In this document: one piece after another, positions 29,897 to 38,482 of the stretch | Layout of the letters: each line of letters opens with the position of its first letter | How positions within the stretch are numbered: the stretch's first letter is position 1 | Assembly (NCBI GenBank): GCA_025808555.1 | Contig: CP075526.1 | Coordinates: 248,001 to 312,000, forward strand | From: Anaerolineales bacterium | Lineage (GTDB): Bacteria; Chloroflexota; Anaerolineae; Anaerolineales; UBA11579 | DNA length: 64,000 nucleotides | Direction: 5' to 3' | Program-made: the position numbers and the translations under genes | The notes under the pieces: generated by a model | What the model was told of the DNA's origin: nothing | Database searches by the model: none | The model's input: the letters and a program-made list of their open reading frames with translations, nothing else

Positions 29897-31294
29897 TTAT
29901 GGCGGCCAGACCAGCGGCACGTCTGGCGGCACGGGGGTGGTGAAGTAGAGAGTGACGTAAGTGGCCCAGGGCTCGTAGTCGGCGTCGGTGAAAGCGAGAT
30001 CGATCCAGGGCACGCTGCGGTCACGGTAGGCGCCCACGTCGGCGATGATGCCGGCGCCGTAGCCGGGCACATAGACTGTGTGACCACCGAGGGCAATGTA
30101 CCAGTTGTACCAAGTGGCAATGATGCCGCGGCGAGGTGAACCCAGACCGTGCGAAGTGCCGTGGAAGCATTGATTGGGCACACCAGAGCGACAAGGCGAA
30201 TACGAAGTGGCGTAGACCTGGATGGCGCGGTAATACTCGATGGTGATGCCATCCACCACGGCGGTGCGGATGACGATGTTGGTGCCATAGCCATTGATCT
30301 GGTCGAGCGGCTGCACCAGCACGCGCTCGGCTTCCGTCTGGCGGTCGACTTCGACGCCGTCCTCGTAGCGCACACGCACGCGGCTGGCCTGCACGCCATC
30401 CTGCCCCAACTGGACAACTGAGATGGTGTCGAGATCGGCGGTGGCATCCGGCTGCCATTGGGTGGCGTGGGGAATGATCTCTTGCACCAGCTGGACTGTT
30501 TCGGTGACGCGCACCACACGGATACTGCCATCCTGCGGCACCGCCTGGTCTTCGGCGGGCCGGCTGTAATCCTCGCCCACCAGGGCAATGCCAGCCTGGG
30601 CCAGGGCTTCGCCCACGCTGGCGGCGGCGCTGTGCAGCGCCAGGCTGCGCTCGCCAAGCAGGATGGTGAGCGGGCGAGCGCGCACGAGCGTGGCGCTGAG
30701 CGCGCCATCCAGCGGGGTTTCGGGCGCGGGGCTGAGGCGGTCAGCGTTGCTCAACTCAACACCGTTTTGCGTCAGGGCTTCGCCCAGGGTGGCGGCCGAA
30801 CTTTGGAACTGCTGGGTCTGGTCGTCCATCTGGAGGGTCACGATATGCGGGCGGCGGACTTCAAGCACCAGCACGGCGGCCTCCGGCAGCGGCTGCCCGG
30901 CGGGCAGCGGCTGCCCGGCCAGCAGCAGAGTATCAGCGGGGCCGAGCTCGACGCCAAGGGCGTCGAGTACCTCGGCGGGGTCTTTCTCCCCGGTGGTGGC
31001 GGTGAAGCGCTGCCCGTCGGCGTAGAGCTGGACGCGGGCGGCGCGCTGCACGGCGATGACCTGGTCACTGCGCAAAGGCATCCAGCGGGCAGGGGTCACG
31101 CCGTCCTGGCTGTGGAGCTGGATGCCGAGCTCGGCCAGGGCACTGCTAACGGTGAGGGCGCGGGTGCTGATCTGCTGGACGCGGCCATCGGCCAGCACGG
31201 TGACCGTGCGGGTCTGCAAGGCATAGGCGCCCACAGCGATGGCGGCCAACAGCAGGCCGCCGAGGGCGAGCCAATGAATGCGCTTCAACTTCAT
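29897..31294 (-). CDS. Secreted DUF348-G5-3D cell-wall protein (YabE/Rpf-like)
   Basis: 465 residues from ATG 31294 (MKLKRIHWLALGGLLLAAIA), giving a signal anchor. Three ubiquitin-like DUF348 repeats follow (RTVTVLADGRVQQISTRA; VQLYADGQRFTATTGEKD; RPLTILLGERSLALHSAA and similar), then a G5 domain (VTETVQLVQEIIPHATQW... YEDGVEVDRQTEAERVL) and a C-terminal 3D double-psi barrel (ATSYSPCRSG... GYGAGIIADVGAYRDRSVPWIDLAF) with its three Asp residues. YabE and Rpf proteins share this layout and act on peptidoglycan. TACACT six bases before the ATG suggests a leaderless transcript. Confidence 0.85.
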   Translation of the reverse strand: MKLKRIHWLALGGLLLAAIAVGAYALQTRTVTVLADGRVQQISTRALTVSSALAELGIQLHSQDGVTPARWMPLRSDQVIAVQRAARVQLYADGQRFTATTGEKDPAEVLDALGVELGPADTLLLAGQPLPAGQPLPEAAVLVLEVRRPHIVTLQMDDQTQQFQSSAATLGEALTQNGVELSNADRLSPAPETPLDGALSATLVRARPLTILLGERSLALHSAAASVGEALAQAGIALVGEDYSRPAEDQAVPQDGSIRVVRVTETVQLVQEIIPHATQWQPDATADLDTISVVQLGQDGVQASRVRVRYEDGVEVDRQTEAERVLVQPLDQINGYGTNIVIRTAVVDGITIEYYRAIQVYATSYSPCRSGVPNQCFHGTSHGLGSPRRGIIATWYNWYIALGGHTVYVPGYGAGIIADVGAYRDRSVPWIDLAFTDADYEPWATYVTLYFTTPVPPDVPLVWPP

Positions 31295-31328
31295 AGGGAA
31301 AGTGTACCCAAGCCAGCTAAGAGCAGGC

Positions 31329-32291
31329 TCAATGTTTGTGGCTGGTTTTGCCTGTTTTGGGCTGGCTGCCGCCATTGCGGGTCTGCGGCGTGGGGTTGCG
31401 CTGCTGGTAAAAGTCGTACGCCACGCCAGCGAGCACGATCAGCAGCAGGATCGAAGATGCCCAGACCAGCGGGCGGATGTTGCCCTGGCTCTCGAGCACC
31501 GGACCGGTGGCCGAGGCGCTGAACGGCCGCAGCGAGGGATTGCCGCGCTGCAGGGTCTGGGCATAGGCCAGCACGTCGGCCACGCGAGTGAGCGACCAGC
31601 CCAGCTCTTCGGTGGCGGGCATACGCAAGTCGAGCGGGGTGCCGAAGCGGATCTTGTGCACGCTGCGCCAGGGGTCTACGACGGTCATATCCGCCAGGTA
31701 GAGCGGGTCTGCGTCGGTGCCGAAGTTGATCTCGGCACCCTGATCGCCGTGGCAGCTGGCGCAGGTGCTCTCGTAGAGACCGGCTCCTTGTTGCGGATCG
31801 CCCAGTGAACGGCCGGTGAAGCGATCGATGAGCAGGTTGGTATCGATCTGGCGGGTGCGCAGAAATGCCACCAGGTCCATTATGGAGGTGGCATCAAAAT
31901 AGCGGCCAAAGTCATGCGAGGTGTTGGCGGTGCCGTTGAACCATTCGAGCACATCCTGTTGGCTGGCGCCGACCATGCCCAGAACGCCGGTGAAGCCGGT
32001 GTAGTGGCTGGAGTACAGGCCGTAGGCGCCATCAGCGCCCTTATAGTCCCAGCCGTGGCATTCGGTGCACAGCCAGGTGACGGCGCCGCTGCGGCGGTTG
32101 TTTTCCTGGGTCTGCCAGAGGGGGTGACTGGCTGTGGGGGCTGGCTGGTCTACGGTAACGATCCAGTTGTCGTAGATACGGCCCCCCCGCACGGCATCGC
32201 CCACCACCTGGGCCGACCAGGCGCGCCCGGCGGCCACAAGGCACAGTGCAGCCAGCAAGGCAAAGAAGGTAAAGGCCAGGATACGTCTCAT
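31329..32291 (-). CDS. Membrane-anchored diheme cytochrome c
   Basis: 320 residues. N-terminal signal segment (ILAFTFFALLAALCLVAAG), two haem motifs CTECHG and CASCHG, and a C-terminal membrane helix (LVWASSILLLIVLAGVAYDFY) with a His/Lys-rich tail. Methionines such as in DLRMPATEE may be axial ligands. It follows the other diheme cytochrome gene after a hairpin and likely accepts electrons from, or forms part of, the quinol-oxidising complex encoded upstream. Confidence 0.85.
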   Translation of the reverse strand: MRRILAFTFFALLAALCLVAAGRAWSAQVVGDAVRGGRIYDNWIVTVDQPAPTASHPLWQTQENNRRSGAVTWLCTECHGWDYKGADGAYGLYSSHYTGFTGVLGMVGASQQDVLEWFNGTANTSHDFGRYFDATSIMDLVAFLRTRQIDTNLLIDRFTGRSLGDPQQGAGLYESTCASCHGDQGAEINFGTDADPLYLADMTVVDPWRSVHKIRFGTPLDLRMPATEELGWSLTRVADVLAYAQTLQRGNPSLRPFSASATGPVLESQGNIRPLVWASSILLLIVLAGVAYDFYQQRNPTPQTRNGGSQPKTGKTSHKH

Positions 32292-32346
32292 TGCAGCGGG
32301 AACAGCCAGTATAACATCCGTGATTTTTGCGTCTCGTGCACATACA

Positions 32347-32377
32347 CAAGCGCCCCTTCATAATGAAGGGGCGCTTG
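32347..32377. terminator. Hairpin between the two cytochrome c genes
   Basis: CAAGCGCCCCTTCA pairs with TGAAGGGGCGCTTG, 14 pairs with a TAA loop, without a T run on the minus strand. It may attenuate rather than stop transcription from the cytochrome operon, or stabilise the upstream message. Confidence 0.55.
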
Positions 32378-32396
32378 GTATGGGTTGGTTTAGGGC

Positions 32397-33197
32397 TTAT
32401 TGCGTGCGATCCATGAGGAAGGCGACCAGGTCGTTGATCTGCTCTTCGGTCAGGATCTCGGCGAAGTTCTGGGGCATCACATCCGGGCTGTAGCCGGAAA
32501 CGATGTGCGCATTCGGATCCACGATGGATTCGTGGATGTACTCCTCGGCGGTGAGGCCCGAGACGGTGTTGCCGGCGCGGCCGGCCAGGCCGTCGAGGGC
32601 CGGGCCAACCGTGGCGGTGCTGATGCCCTGGATGGTGTGACAGGCGACACAGCCGGCCTGGGTGAAGAGGGCCTGGCCGCGGCCTTCCGGCGTGGACTCG
32701 TCCACGACCGGGCCGATGGCGACGGGCGTGGGCAGTTCGCCGAGGGCGTACTGCTCAAAGTTCATGATGAAGGCGGCAACGGCGCGGATCTGGTCATCAC
32801 GCAGGGGGCCGCCGAAACGCTCAGACCAGGTGGGCATGGCCGGGGTGCCGCCGCCCACGTACTGCGGGCGGGTGGACACCTGGCGACCGGTGGTGACCAC
32901 AGAGACGATGTAGTCCTCCAGGGTGCTGCCCCAGCCGATCTCAGACAAGCGCTCAGTGAAGAAGTGCTCATCGCGCAGGCTGGGAGCGATGCCGGTGATG
33001 CCCTGCCCCTGGCTGCCATGGCAGGCGGTGCAGTTGTTCTGGAAGACGGCGGCGCCAAATTCGATCTGGCGGCCGCGCTGCTGCAAGACATAGTCTGCCA
33101 GGCGTTGCGGTTCGCGGATGCCCAGAATGATGACGATGGCCGCGCTGAGCAGGACGAAGATGGTGCCGAGTACGATCTCGAGTTGAACGCGTTTCAT
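32397..33197 (-). CDS. Diheme cytochrome c, quinol-cytochrome c oxidoreductase subunit
   Basis: 266 residues. One N-terminal membrane helix (IVLGTIFVLLSAAIVIILGI), then two cytochrome c domains with CTACHG (about residue 57) and CVACHT (about 183), each followed by a methionine segment (TPAMPTWSERF; SPDVMPQNF). The gene starts about 25 bases after cytochrome b, so this is probably the cytochrome c subunit replacing c1 or f. Confidence 0.88.
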   Translation of the reverse strand: MKRVQLEIVLGTIFVLLSAAIVIILGIREPQRLADYVLQQRGRQIEFGAAVFQNNCTACHGSQGQGITGIAPSLRDEHFFTERLSEIGWGSTLEDYIVSVVTTGRQVSTRPQYVGGGTPAMPTWSERFGGPLRDDQIRAVAAFIMNFEQYALGELPTPVAIGPVVDESTPEGRGQALFTQAGCVACHTIQGISTATVGPALDGLAGRAGNTVSGLTAEEYIHESIVDPNAHIVSGYSPDVMPQNFAEILTEEQINDLVAFLMDRTQ

Positions 33198-33222
33198 GTG
33201 TGCTTACTCTCCTCGTACCCTA

Positions 33223-34989
33223 CTAATGGGAACCCAGAACGCGGTTCTCATGCAGGAAGTATGTATGTTCGTAGGCCTTGGGCTCGCCGGTTTCAGGGTC
33301 AGACCATTCCACCTGCGGGGTAACGCGCACCATGCCGGGCTGGAACTGCTCGACGACGATGCGGGCCACCAAGTCAGGCAGGCGGCCGTCCGCTTCAGCG
33401 ACACGCAAGCGCTCACCGAACTGCTCGAACACAGCGGTCAGATGCGGGCAGCCGATGACGACGTCTTCAGGCTTGTCATGGTCAGGCTGGTAGGCCAAGC
33501 CCGGACACAGGTCACGCCCGTAGTCCTCACCCACTGTGTAGACACCGTGGGCATATTCAAGCTCTGCGTAGGGTATCTCACGCAGGGGGCCTTCGCCCTC
33601 TTCCGGCGCAAGGTCCTGAATCACGCGGGTGGCGGCGGGGGTTTCGATACCGTATTCAGGCAAGCCCATGTAACTGAGGGCGAGCATGATGAAGATCCAG
33701 CCGATACCCCAGGCAATGGCGAACGGACGCTTGCTGGAGAGGCGTGACGGGTTCTTGTCGATGTACGGCAGGAAGGCCAGGATGACGACCAACACGGGCG
33801 GCACGATCAGGCCCATGATGAACTTGGAGTCGAGCAGCTTGCTCAGCTCCAGGGTGAATTCGATCCCAAACAGGCCCAGGAGCGGCTGGAGGATGGGGTT
33901 GAGCATGTTCTCGAGGATGTTAGCAGGGTCGATCTTAAGGATGCCTTGCAGCCACCAGAAGTACCACGGCGCTTTGGTATCCAGCGGCGTGCTCTGCGGG
34001 TTGGCGTGCGTCTCCAGAGGGGAATGGAACCAGCGGAAGTAGAGGATGGCCAGCATCACGAAAGTGCCCAGGGCGATGAGGAAAATCTCATGGCTGAGCA
34101 GATCAGGGATGAGGTCAATGCGGCGGTTGTACTCCTTCTTCTTGTCAGGCGGCAGCTCTAGCTCTTCTACTACAGCGGGCAGCGAGATGCTGTGCTCACG
34201 CGAAACCTTGTAGTAGTGGATGCTGATGAACAGGATGGCCAGCAACGGGAAGAGGATGACGTGTTGCAAATAGAAACGCAACAGACCGCCCGCGCCAATG
34301 TCTGGCGCGCCACGCATCACCAGGTTAAGCGTTGGGCCAACGATGGGGCCAGACTCGGTGATGGAGGTACCCACCGTCACCGCCCAGTAGGACAACTGGT
34401 CCCACGGCAGCAGGTAACCGGTGAAGCTGAGCCAGGCGGTGATGGCCAGCAAGATAACGCCGGTCAGCCAGGTGAAGGAGCGCGGCCCCTTGTAGGAGCC
34501 GGTGAAGTAGGTGCGCAGCAAGTGCAGCCAGCTGAAGGCCACCATGGCCTCAGCGCCCAGGCGATGGATGTCACGCATCAGCTCGCCGAAGAAGACATTG
34601 CTCTCGATGGCCAGCACGGAGCCGTACGCCTGGTCAGGGTACGGTACGTAGTAGGCCATGAGCACAATGCCGGTGATGGTTTCGACCACGAAGAAGAAGG
34701 TGACGAAGAAACCGAGGCGGAAGGTGTGCGTGAACCAGGTGGCGGCCTGCGGGTAATAGCGCGGGCGCAAGTGGGCCACGAAGCTGGTGGTGATGACCTT
34801 GTAGCGCGGGTTCGGCTTCTCGGTCGGCGGGTCACCACGCATGATGGCGCGCAGCTCACGCAGGTTAAGGCCGGCGGTGATGATGCGGACGCGCTCATCG
34901 ATCAGCTTGAAGATGAACTCTTTCCACTCACCGCGGGGCGGGAGCTGCGTGTAATTGAGTCGCTTGAGAATGTTATTGATGAAGGTCAT
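33223..34989 (-). CDS. Cytochrome b subunit of a bc/b6f-type complex
   Basis: 588 residues, containing both the b6-like and subunit-IV-like parts in one chain. Haem ligands are HRLGAEAMVAFSWLH (13 residues between His) and HVILFPLLAILFISIH (14 between), the latter spacing being of the b6 kind. APWYFWWLQGIL corresponds to the quinol-site PEWY region. Eight or so membrane helices lie between ~80 and ~460, followed by a ~120-residue soluble extension without a CxxCH. Encoded between Rieske and the diheme cytochrome. Confidence 0.92.
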   Translation of the reverse strand: MTFINNILKRLNYTQLPPRGEWKEFIFKLIDERVRIITAGLNLRELRAIMRGDPPTEKPNPRYKVITTSFVAHLRPRYYPQAATWFTHTFRLGFFVTFFFVVETITGIVLMAYYVPYPDQAYGSVLAIESNVFFGELMRDIHRLGAEAMVAFSWLHLLRTYFTGSYKGPRSFTWLTGVILLAITAWLSFTGYLLPWDQLSYWAVTVGTSITESGPIVGPTLNLVMRGAPDIGAGGLLRFYLQHVILFPLLAILFISIHYYKVSREHSISLPAVVEELELPPDKKKEYNRRIDLIPDLLSHEIFLIALGTFVMLAILYFRWFHSPLETHANPQSTPLDTKAPWYFWWLQGILKIDPANILENMLNPILQPLLGLFGIEFTLELSKLLDSKFIMGLIVPPVLVVILAFLPYIDKNPSRLSSKRPFAIAWGIGWIFIMLALSYMGLPEYGIETPAATRVIQDLAPEEGEGPLREIPYAELEYAHGVYTVGEDYGRDLCPGLAYQPDHDKPEDVVIGCPHLTAVFEQFGERLRVAEADGRLPDLVARIVVEQFQPGMVRVTPQVEWSDPETGEPKAYEHTYFLHENRVLGSH

Positions 34990-35000
34990 ATCTCTCGCTC

Positions 35001-35585
35001 TTAGCCGTGAACTTCGCCAAGGATCTTGGCGCCAGTGTTTACGCGCACAATCGCATTCGGGTTATTGGGGATGGCGACCGGGCCGCCGTCCTCAGGGGTT
35101 TGGGCGAGGATGTTGCCGTTCTCGTCTTCAATGGTGATGACGAAGCGGTCAAGGCTGCGCGGCGCGGGGCCTAGGATGTAGTCGCCATTCTGGGCGTACT
35201 GGGAGCCGTGGCAGGGACAGATGAACTTGGTCTCCTGGTCACTCCAACCGTAGATACAGCCCAGGTGCACACACACCTTGTACAGCGCGGTAAGGCCCTC
35301 AGCGCTGTTGGAGATCCACAGTTTCACCTTGGGATAGTTGGCCGGGCCGGCGTCCTGCGGAGGAAGATCCGCCACGCGGCCAACGGTGAACATGCCGCCA
35401 AACTCGCCTTCACGGAAGCGCGGGATACCAAAAATCACCGCACCGCCACCCAGGGCAACTGTCAAGAAGCCCAAAGAGGCCAGCCAGGCAATGTTCAGGA
35501 ACTCCCGGCGGTTCAACGGCGGGTTGGCTTGCTCTTCCGGTGGAGCGTTTTCAGTTTGGCCGGTGGGAACGGCAGCTTGGGTCAT
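35001..35585 (-). CDS. Rieske iron-sulfur protein
   Basis: 194 residues. NRREFLNIAWLASLGFLTVA gives a single anchor with only a Tat-like hint. The [2Fe-2S] ligands are in CVHLGCIYGW and CPCHGSQY; the remaining fold signature GPAPRSLDRF is present. It passes electrons from quinol to the cytochrome c subunit in the same complex. It ends 11 bases before cytochrome b. Confidence 0.93.
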   Translation of the reverse strand: MTQAAVPTGQTENAPPEEQANPPLNRREFLNIAWLASLGFLTVALGGGAVIFGIPRFREGEFGGMFTVGRVADLPPQDAGPANYPKVKLWISNSAEGLTALYKVCVHLGCIYGWSDQETKFICPCHGSQYAQNGDYILGPAPRSLDRFVITIEDENGNILAQTPEDGGPVAIPNNPNAIVRVNTGAKILGEVHG

Positions 35586-35664
35586 TCGGCTCTCCTAACA
35601 GATGTTTCCGTATTTGCGTATTTTATCACTACTATTGAACCCAGGGCAAGCATATGTAGCAGCC

Positions 35665-36048
35665 CTAGCCAGGCAGCGCTACCTGAGCGGTATATATGGC
35701 CCGTACGATGAGCCCAACCGTGATGATGGTGGCGGTTGCGTAGATAAGGATCTCGGCGCGGGAGCTGCGCCCCTTGGTGTAGAGGTAGGCGGCGGGGATC
35801 ATGAGCGGCAGGATGACCCCGTAGAGGACATGGATGCTGCGCATCGGACGAGAGCCTTCCAGCCAGAGATAGGCGCCGAACAGGCATTGAGCGACGATGA
35901 GCACTTCGGCAATGACGAGCATGCCCCAGTACGAAGAATCGATGCCTTGCTTGCGGAAGAAGCGCACATAACCCCAAACAGACAGGATGAGAAAATAGTA
36001 CAGCGAGGTTGAACCTAATCCTTCATGCAAGCGAGTCACAAAATCCAT
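35665..36048 (-). CDS. Four-helix membrane protein at head of the cytochrome operon
   Basis: 127 residues with four hydrophobic helices (SLYYFLILSVWGYVRFF; GMLVIAEVLIVAQCLFGAYL; HVLYGVILPLMIPAAYLY; ILIYATATIITVGLIVRAIY). A His in the first segment and one in SIHVLYG could bind haem, but that is speculation. AGGAGC precedes its ATG. It is the first gene of the Rieske-cytochrome b cluster and may be an accessory subunit. Confidence 0.6.
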   Translation of the reverse strand: MDFVTRLHEGLGSTSLYYFLILSVWGYVRFFRKQGIDSSYWGMLVIAEVLIVAQCLFGAYLWLEGSRPMRSIHVLYGVILPLMIPAAYLYTKGRSSRAEILIYATATIITVGLIVRAIYTAQVALPG

Positions 36049-36175
36049 TCGGTTGCTCCTTTGATTGCGCGTATTTTACTACTCGGGAGCGTTGGCTAGT
36101 AGCTATCAGCGGTTAGCTTTCAGCGTTCAGCTGGAAGCATATGGCGTAAGCTGCAAGTTACCAACGCCCTTACCC

Positions 36176-36210
36176 TGCGAGGCGCAGGCTTGCCTGCGCA
36201 CGAAGCAATC
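36176..36210 (-). repeat. Left inverted repeat flanking the MDR gene
   Basis: 35 bases, reading on the minus strand GATTGCTTCGTGCGCAGGCA then AGCCTGCGCCTCGCA. It matches the copy at 37296-37330 at 34 of 35 positions in inverted orientation and contains its own GCGCAGGC/GCCTGCGC palindrome. Confidence 0.8.
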
Positions 36211-36230
36211 CCCAACAAAGACCCAGCGCA

Positions 36231-36236
36231 TATAAT
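36231..36236 (+). promoter_or_regulatory. -10 element of the MDR gene
   Basis: TATAAT ends six bases before ATG 36243 with no Shine-Dalgarno sequence, predicting a leaderless transcript. Confidence 0.5.
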
Positions 36237-36242
36237 CACGGC

Positions 36243-37277
36243 ATGAAAGCAGTCTACTTTGAGCAACATGGCGGGCCGGAAGTGCTGCAATACGGCGAGC
36301 GCCCCACCCCGCAGCCCGCGCCCGGCTGGGTGCGGGTGCGAGTGCACGCGGCGGCGCTTAACCATGCTGACCTGTTCGTGCGGGCTGGCTGGCCGGGCAT
36401 CAAGCTGGCCCTGCCGCACATCCTGGGGGCGGATGGCGCCGGCGTAGTGGACGCCCTGGGCGAAGGCGTTACCGGCTGGCAACCCGGCCAACGTGTGGTG
36501 ATCAACGCCAGTATCTGTATGGAAGAAGACAGCTTCACACGCAGCGGCCAGGAGAATTTGTGCCGCCATTGGGAACTGCTGGGTGAGAGCCTGCCGGGCA
36601 CTTATGCCGAATATGTATGTGTGCCGGCCAGCAATCTGCTGGCGGTGCCGGATGGCTTCCCGGCTGCGGATGCGGCCGCGGCGGCGCTGGTGTACGTGAC
36701 CGCCTGGCACTCGTTGGTACGCCGCGGGCAGCTGCAACGCGGCGAGACGCTGCTGATCGTGGGCGCATCCGGCGGGGTGAACACGGCCAGCATCCAGATC
36801 GGCAAGCACCTGGGGCTGCGCGTGATCGTGGTGGGCTCGGATGTGGACAAGCTGGCGCTGGCGCGCAGCCTGGGGGCGGACGAGGTGATCGACCGCAGTC
36901 AGGAGGACTGGAGCAAGGCCGCTTACCTGCTGACCGAGAAGCGCGGCGTGGACGCGGTGGTGGACAATGTGGGCACCACGTTCATGCAAAGCCTGCGCAC
37001 GCTGCGCAAAGGCGGCCGCCTGCTGACGGTGGGCAACACGGGCGCGCCGAAGTTTGAAATTGATAATCGCTTTATCTTCAGCAAGCACTTGAGCATCCTG
37101 GGCTCGACGATGGGCACCTTCAAAGATTTTGCGGATGTGATGGCACTGGTATTTGCCGGCGAACTGAAGCCCGTGGTGGACCGCAGCTACCCGCTGGCGG
37201 AGGCGGCCGCGGCGCACGAGCGCATGGAGGCGGGTGGGCAGATGGGCAAGATCGTGCTGGAAGTCAGTGCGCAGTGA
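36243..37277 (+). CDS. Zinc-type MDR alcohol dehydrogenase / quinone oxidoreductase
   Basis: 344 residues. MDR fold: AALNHADLFVRAGWPG, GADGAGVVDALGEGVTGW, the structural-zinc region (partly kept as a CMEED...NLCRHW stretch, so probably degenerate), catalytic-site LLGESLPGTYAEYV, and the NADP-binding IVGASGGVNTASIQIGKHLG. It would reduce or oxidise an alcohol, aldehyde or quinone with NAD(P)H; substrate unknown. It stands alone, flanked by near-identical inverted repeats. Confidence 0.82.
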   Translation: MKAVYFEQHGGPEVLQYGERPTPQPAPGWVRVRVHAAALNHADLFVRAGWPGIKLALPHILGADGAGVVDALGEGVTGWQPGQRVVINASICMEEDSFTRSGQENLCRHWELLGESLPGTYAEYVCVPASNLLAVPDGFPAADAAAAALVYVTAWHSLVRRGQLQRGETLLIVGASGGVNTASIQIGKHLGLRVIVVGSDVDKLALARSLGADEVIDRSQEDWSKAAYLLTEKRGVDAVVDNVGTTFMQSLRTLRKGGRLLTVGNTGAPKFEIDNRFIFSKHLSILGSTMGTFKDFADVMALVFAGELKPVVDRSYPLAEAAAAHERMEAGGQMGKIVLEVSAQ

Positions 37278-37295
37278 CTGTGCGTCAAAAATCCA

Positions 37296-37330
37296 GATTG
37301 CTTCGTGCACAGGCAAGCCTGCGCCTCGCA
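37296..37330 (+). repeat. Right inverted repeat flanking the MDR gene
   Basis: 35 bases beginning GATTGCTTCGTGCACAGGCA; inverted partner of 36176-36210 with one mismatch. It belongs to the GATTGCTTCG...CTCGCAATGAC repeat type seen elsewhere in this window. Confidence 0.8.
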
Positions 37331-37341
37331 ATGACAGGCTT

Positions 37342-37376
37342 AAAAAAAAAGCCCCGCCGTATGGCGGGGCTTTTTT
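37342..37376. terminator. Bidirectional terminator
   Basis: GCCCCGCC/GGCGGGGC with a GTAT loop, preceded by nine A and followed by six T. It serves both the MDR gene and the convergent DUF3597 gene. Confidence 0.9.
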
Positions 37377-37390
37377 GTTGGCTTGCTGTT

Positions 37391-37810
37391 TTAGTCCAGC
37401 AGGCTGGCAGGCACGTTGCCGCCGTTCTCAGCGATCTTCTTGAGCACGGTCTTGTGCAGCCAGGTGTTCATCTTGGCCGAGTCTTCGAGGTACTCGGTGG
37501 GCACGCCCAGCTCAATGGCGAGTTCCTTGCGGTTCTCGAAGCTGCTGTCAATGTCGAGTAGCTTGAGCAGGTCCACAATGGAAACCTTCCAGTTGAGCTC
37601 CTGCGGGTTGGCCTTGGCCAACGCGTCCATCTTGGCGGCCACGTCAACGGCGTCCATGGCGGCGGGCTTGTTGGCGCCCAGGCCGGTGGAGAGCTTGCCA
37701 CGCGGAGCGGCGCTCACGCCCGCCTTGGGGGCGGCGGTGGCGCCAGCATCCTTGGCGTCATCGTCTTTCTTGATACCCAGACCCTTAAGAATCTTGTCAA
37801 AAATACCCAT
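37391..37810 (-). CDS. DUF3597 domain-containing protein
   Basis: 139 residues. The N-terminus (MGIFDKILKGLGIKKDDDAK) and the C-terminal domain (ELNWKVSIVDLLKLLDIDSSFENRKELAIELG... MNTWLHKTVLKKIAENGG) are those of DUF3597, a small cytosolic domain of unknown function with a linker rich in Ala and Lys. AAGGAGAAAG precedes its ATG. It is monocistronic. Confidence 0.85.
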   Translation of the reverse strand: MGIFDKILKGLGIKKDDDAKDAGATAAPKAGVSAAPRGKLSTGLGANKPAAMDAVDVAAKMDALAKANPQELNWKVSIVDLLKLLDIDSSFENRKELAIELGVPTEYLEDSAKMNTWLHKTVLKKIAENGGNVPASLLD

Positions 37811-37992
37811 GTTTTCTTTCTCCTTACTAATACTTGGTCCGCCTGAACACAGGCATCCTTGAGTTTAGTTTAGCACACTAGGCCATTGTGTTTGTTAACT
37901 CTATGTAATAACTACAACTCCGTTAAAATTGTTATGCGCCAGTGGTTGGCGCAGCCGCTTACGGCCATTCAACCGCCTATGTGAAGGTGAAC

Positions 37993-38481
37993 ATGGATAC
38001 TCCCAACCGCATGACCCCAAAACAGCTGTGGCAGCGTATTCAGAAAGGCCGCGCCGCGTATGACGCGGTGTACGCCGGACTGAACGAGAAACAGATGACG
38101 CGCCGCCCTGGCGCGCAAAAGGACTGGTCGGTCAAAGACCAGATCGCCCATCTAACCTGGTGGGAGAACTATGCGCTGGAACGCACCACCCTGATGCTGG
38201 CGGGCGAAGAGACCGTGAAGCTGAAGGATTTTGACGCCATCAATGCCCAGGTGTTCGCCATGAACAAAGACCTGGCGCTGGAGGATGTGCTGGCGGCCTG
38301 GCGCAGCAACCTGCCGCGCTTTGGCGCGCTATGCCGCTCGCTGACCGAGACGACCCTCAACGTCACACGCGGCAAACGCCGCGCACCATATTGGCTGCTG
38401 GTCACCGACACCTTTGAGCATTACGCCGAGCACCAGCCTGACCTGGAGCGTTATGTCGCCAGCCTGAAGAAGGTCAAATAG
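37993..38481 (+). CDS. ClbS/DinB-family protein
   Basis: 162 residues from ATG 37993 (MDTPNRMTPKQLWQRIQKGR). DWSVKDQIAHLTWWENYALER places the helical bundle and His typical of DinB/ClbS (DfsB) proteins, and DTFEHYAEHQPDLERYVASL closes the fold. Members include thiol-dependent enzymes and the colibactin-resistance protein ClbS; specificity here is open. It precedes the deacetylase gene by one base. Confidence 0.72.
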   Translation: MDTPNRMTPKQLWQRIQKGRAAYDAVYAGLNEKQMTRRPGAQKDWSVKDQIAHLTWWENYALERTTLMLAGEETVKLKDFDAINAQVFAMNKDLALEDVLAAWRSNLPRFGALCRSLTETTLNVTRGKRRAPYWLLVTDTFEHYAEHQPDLERYVASLKKVK

Positions 38482-38482
38482 C

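Noticed and set aside
30458-31522. 354-residue open frame on the plus strand
   Set aside because: Antisense to the DUF348-G5-3D gene; composition only, no motif.
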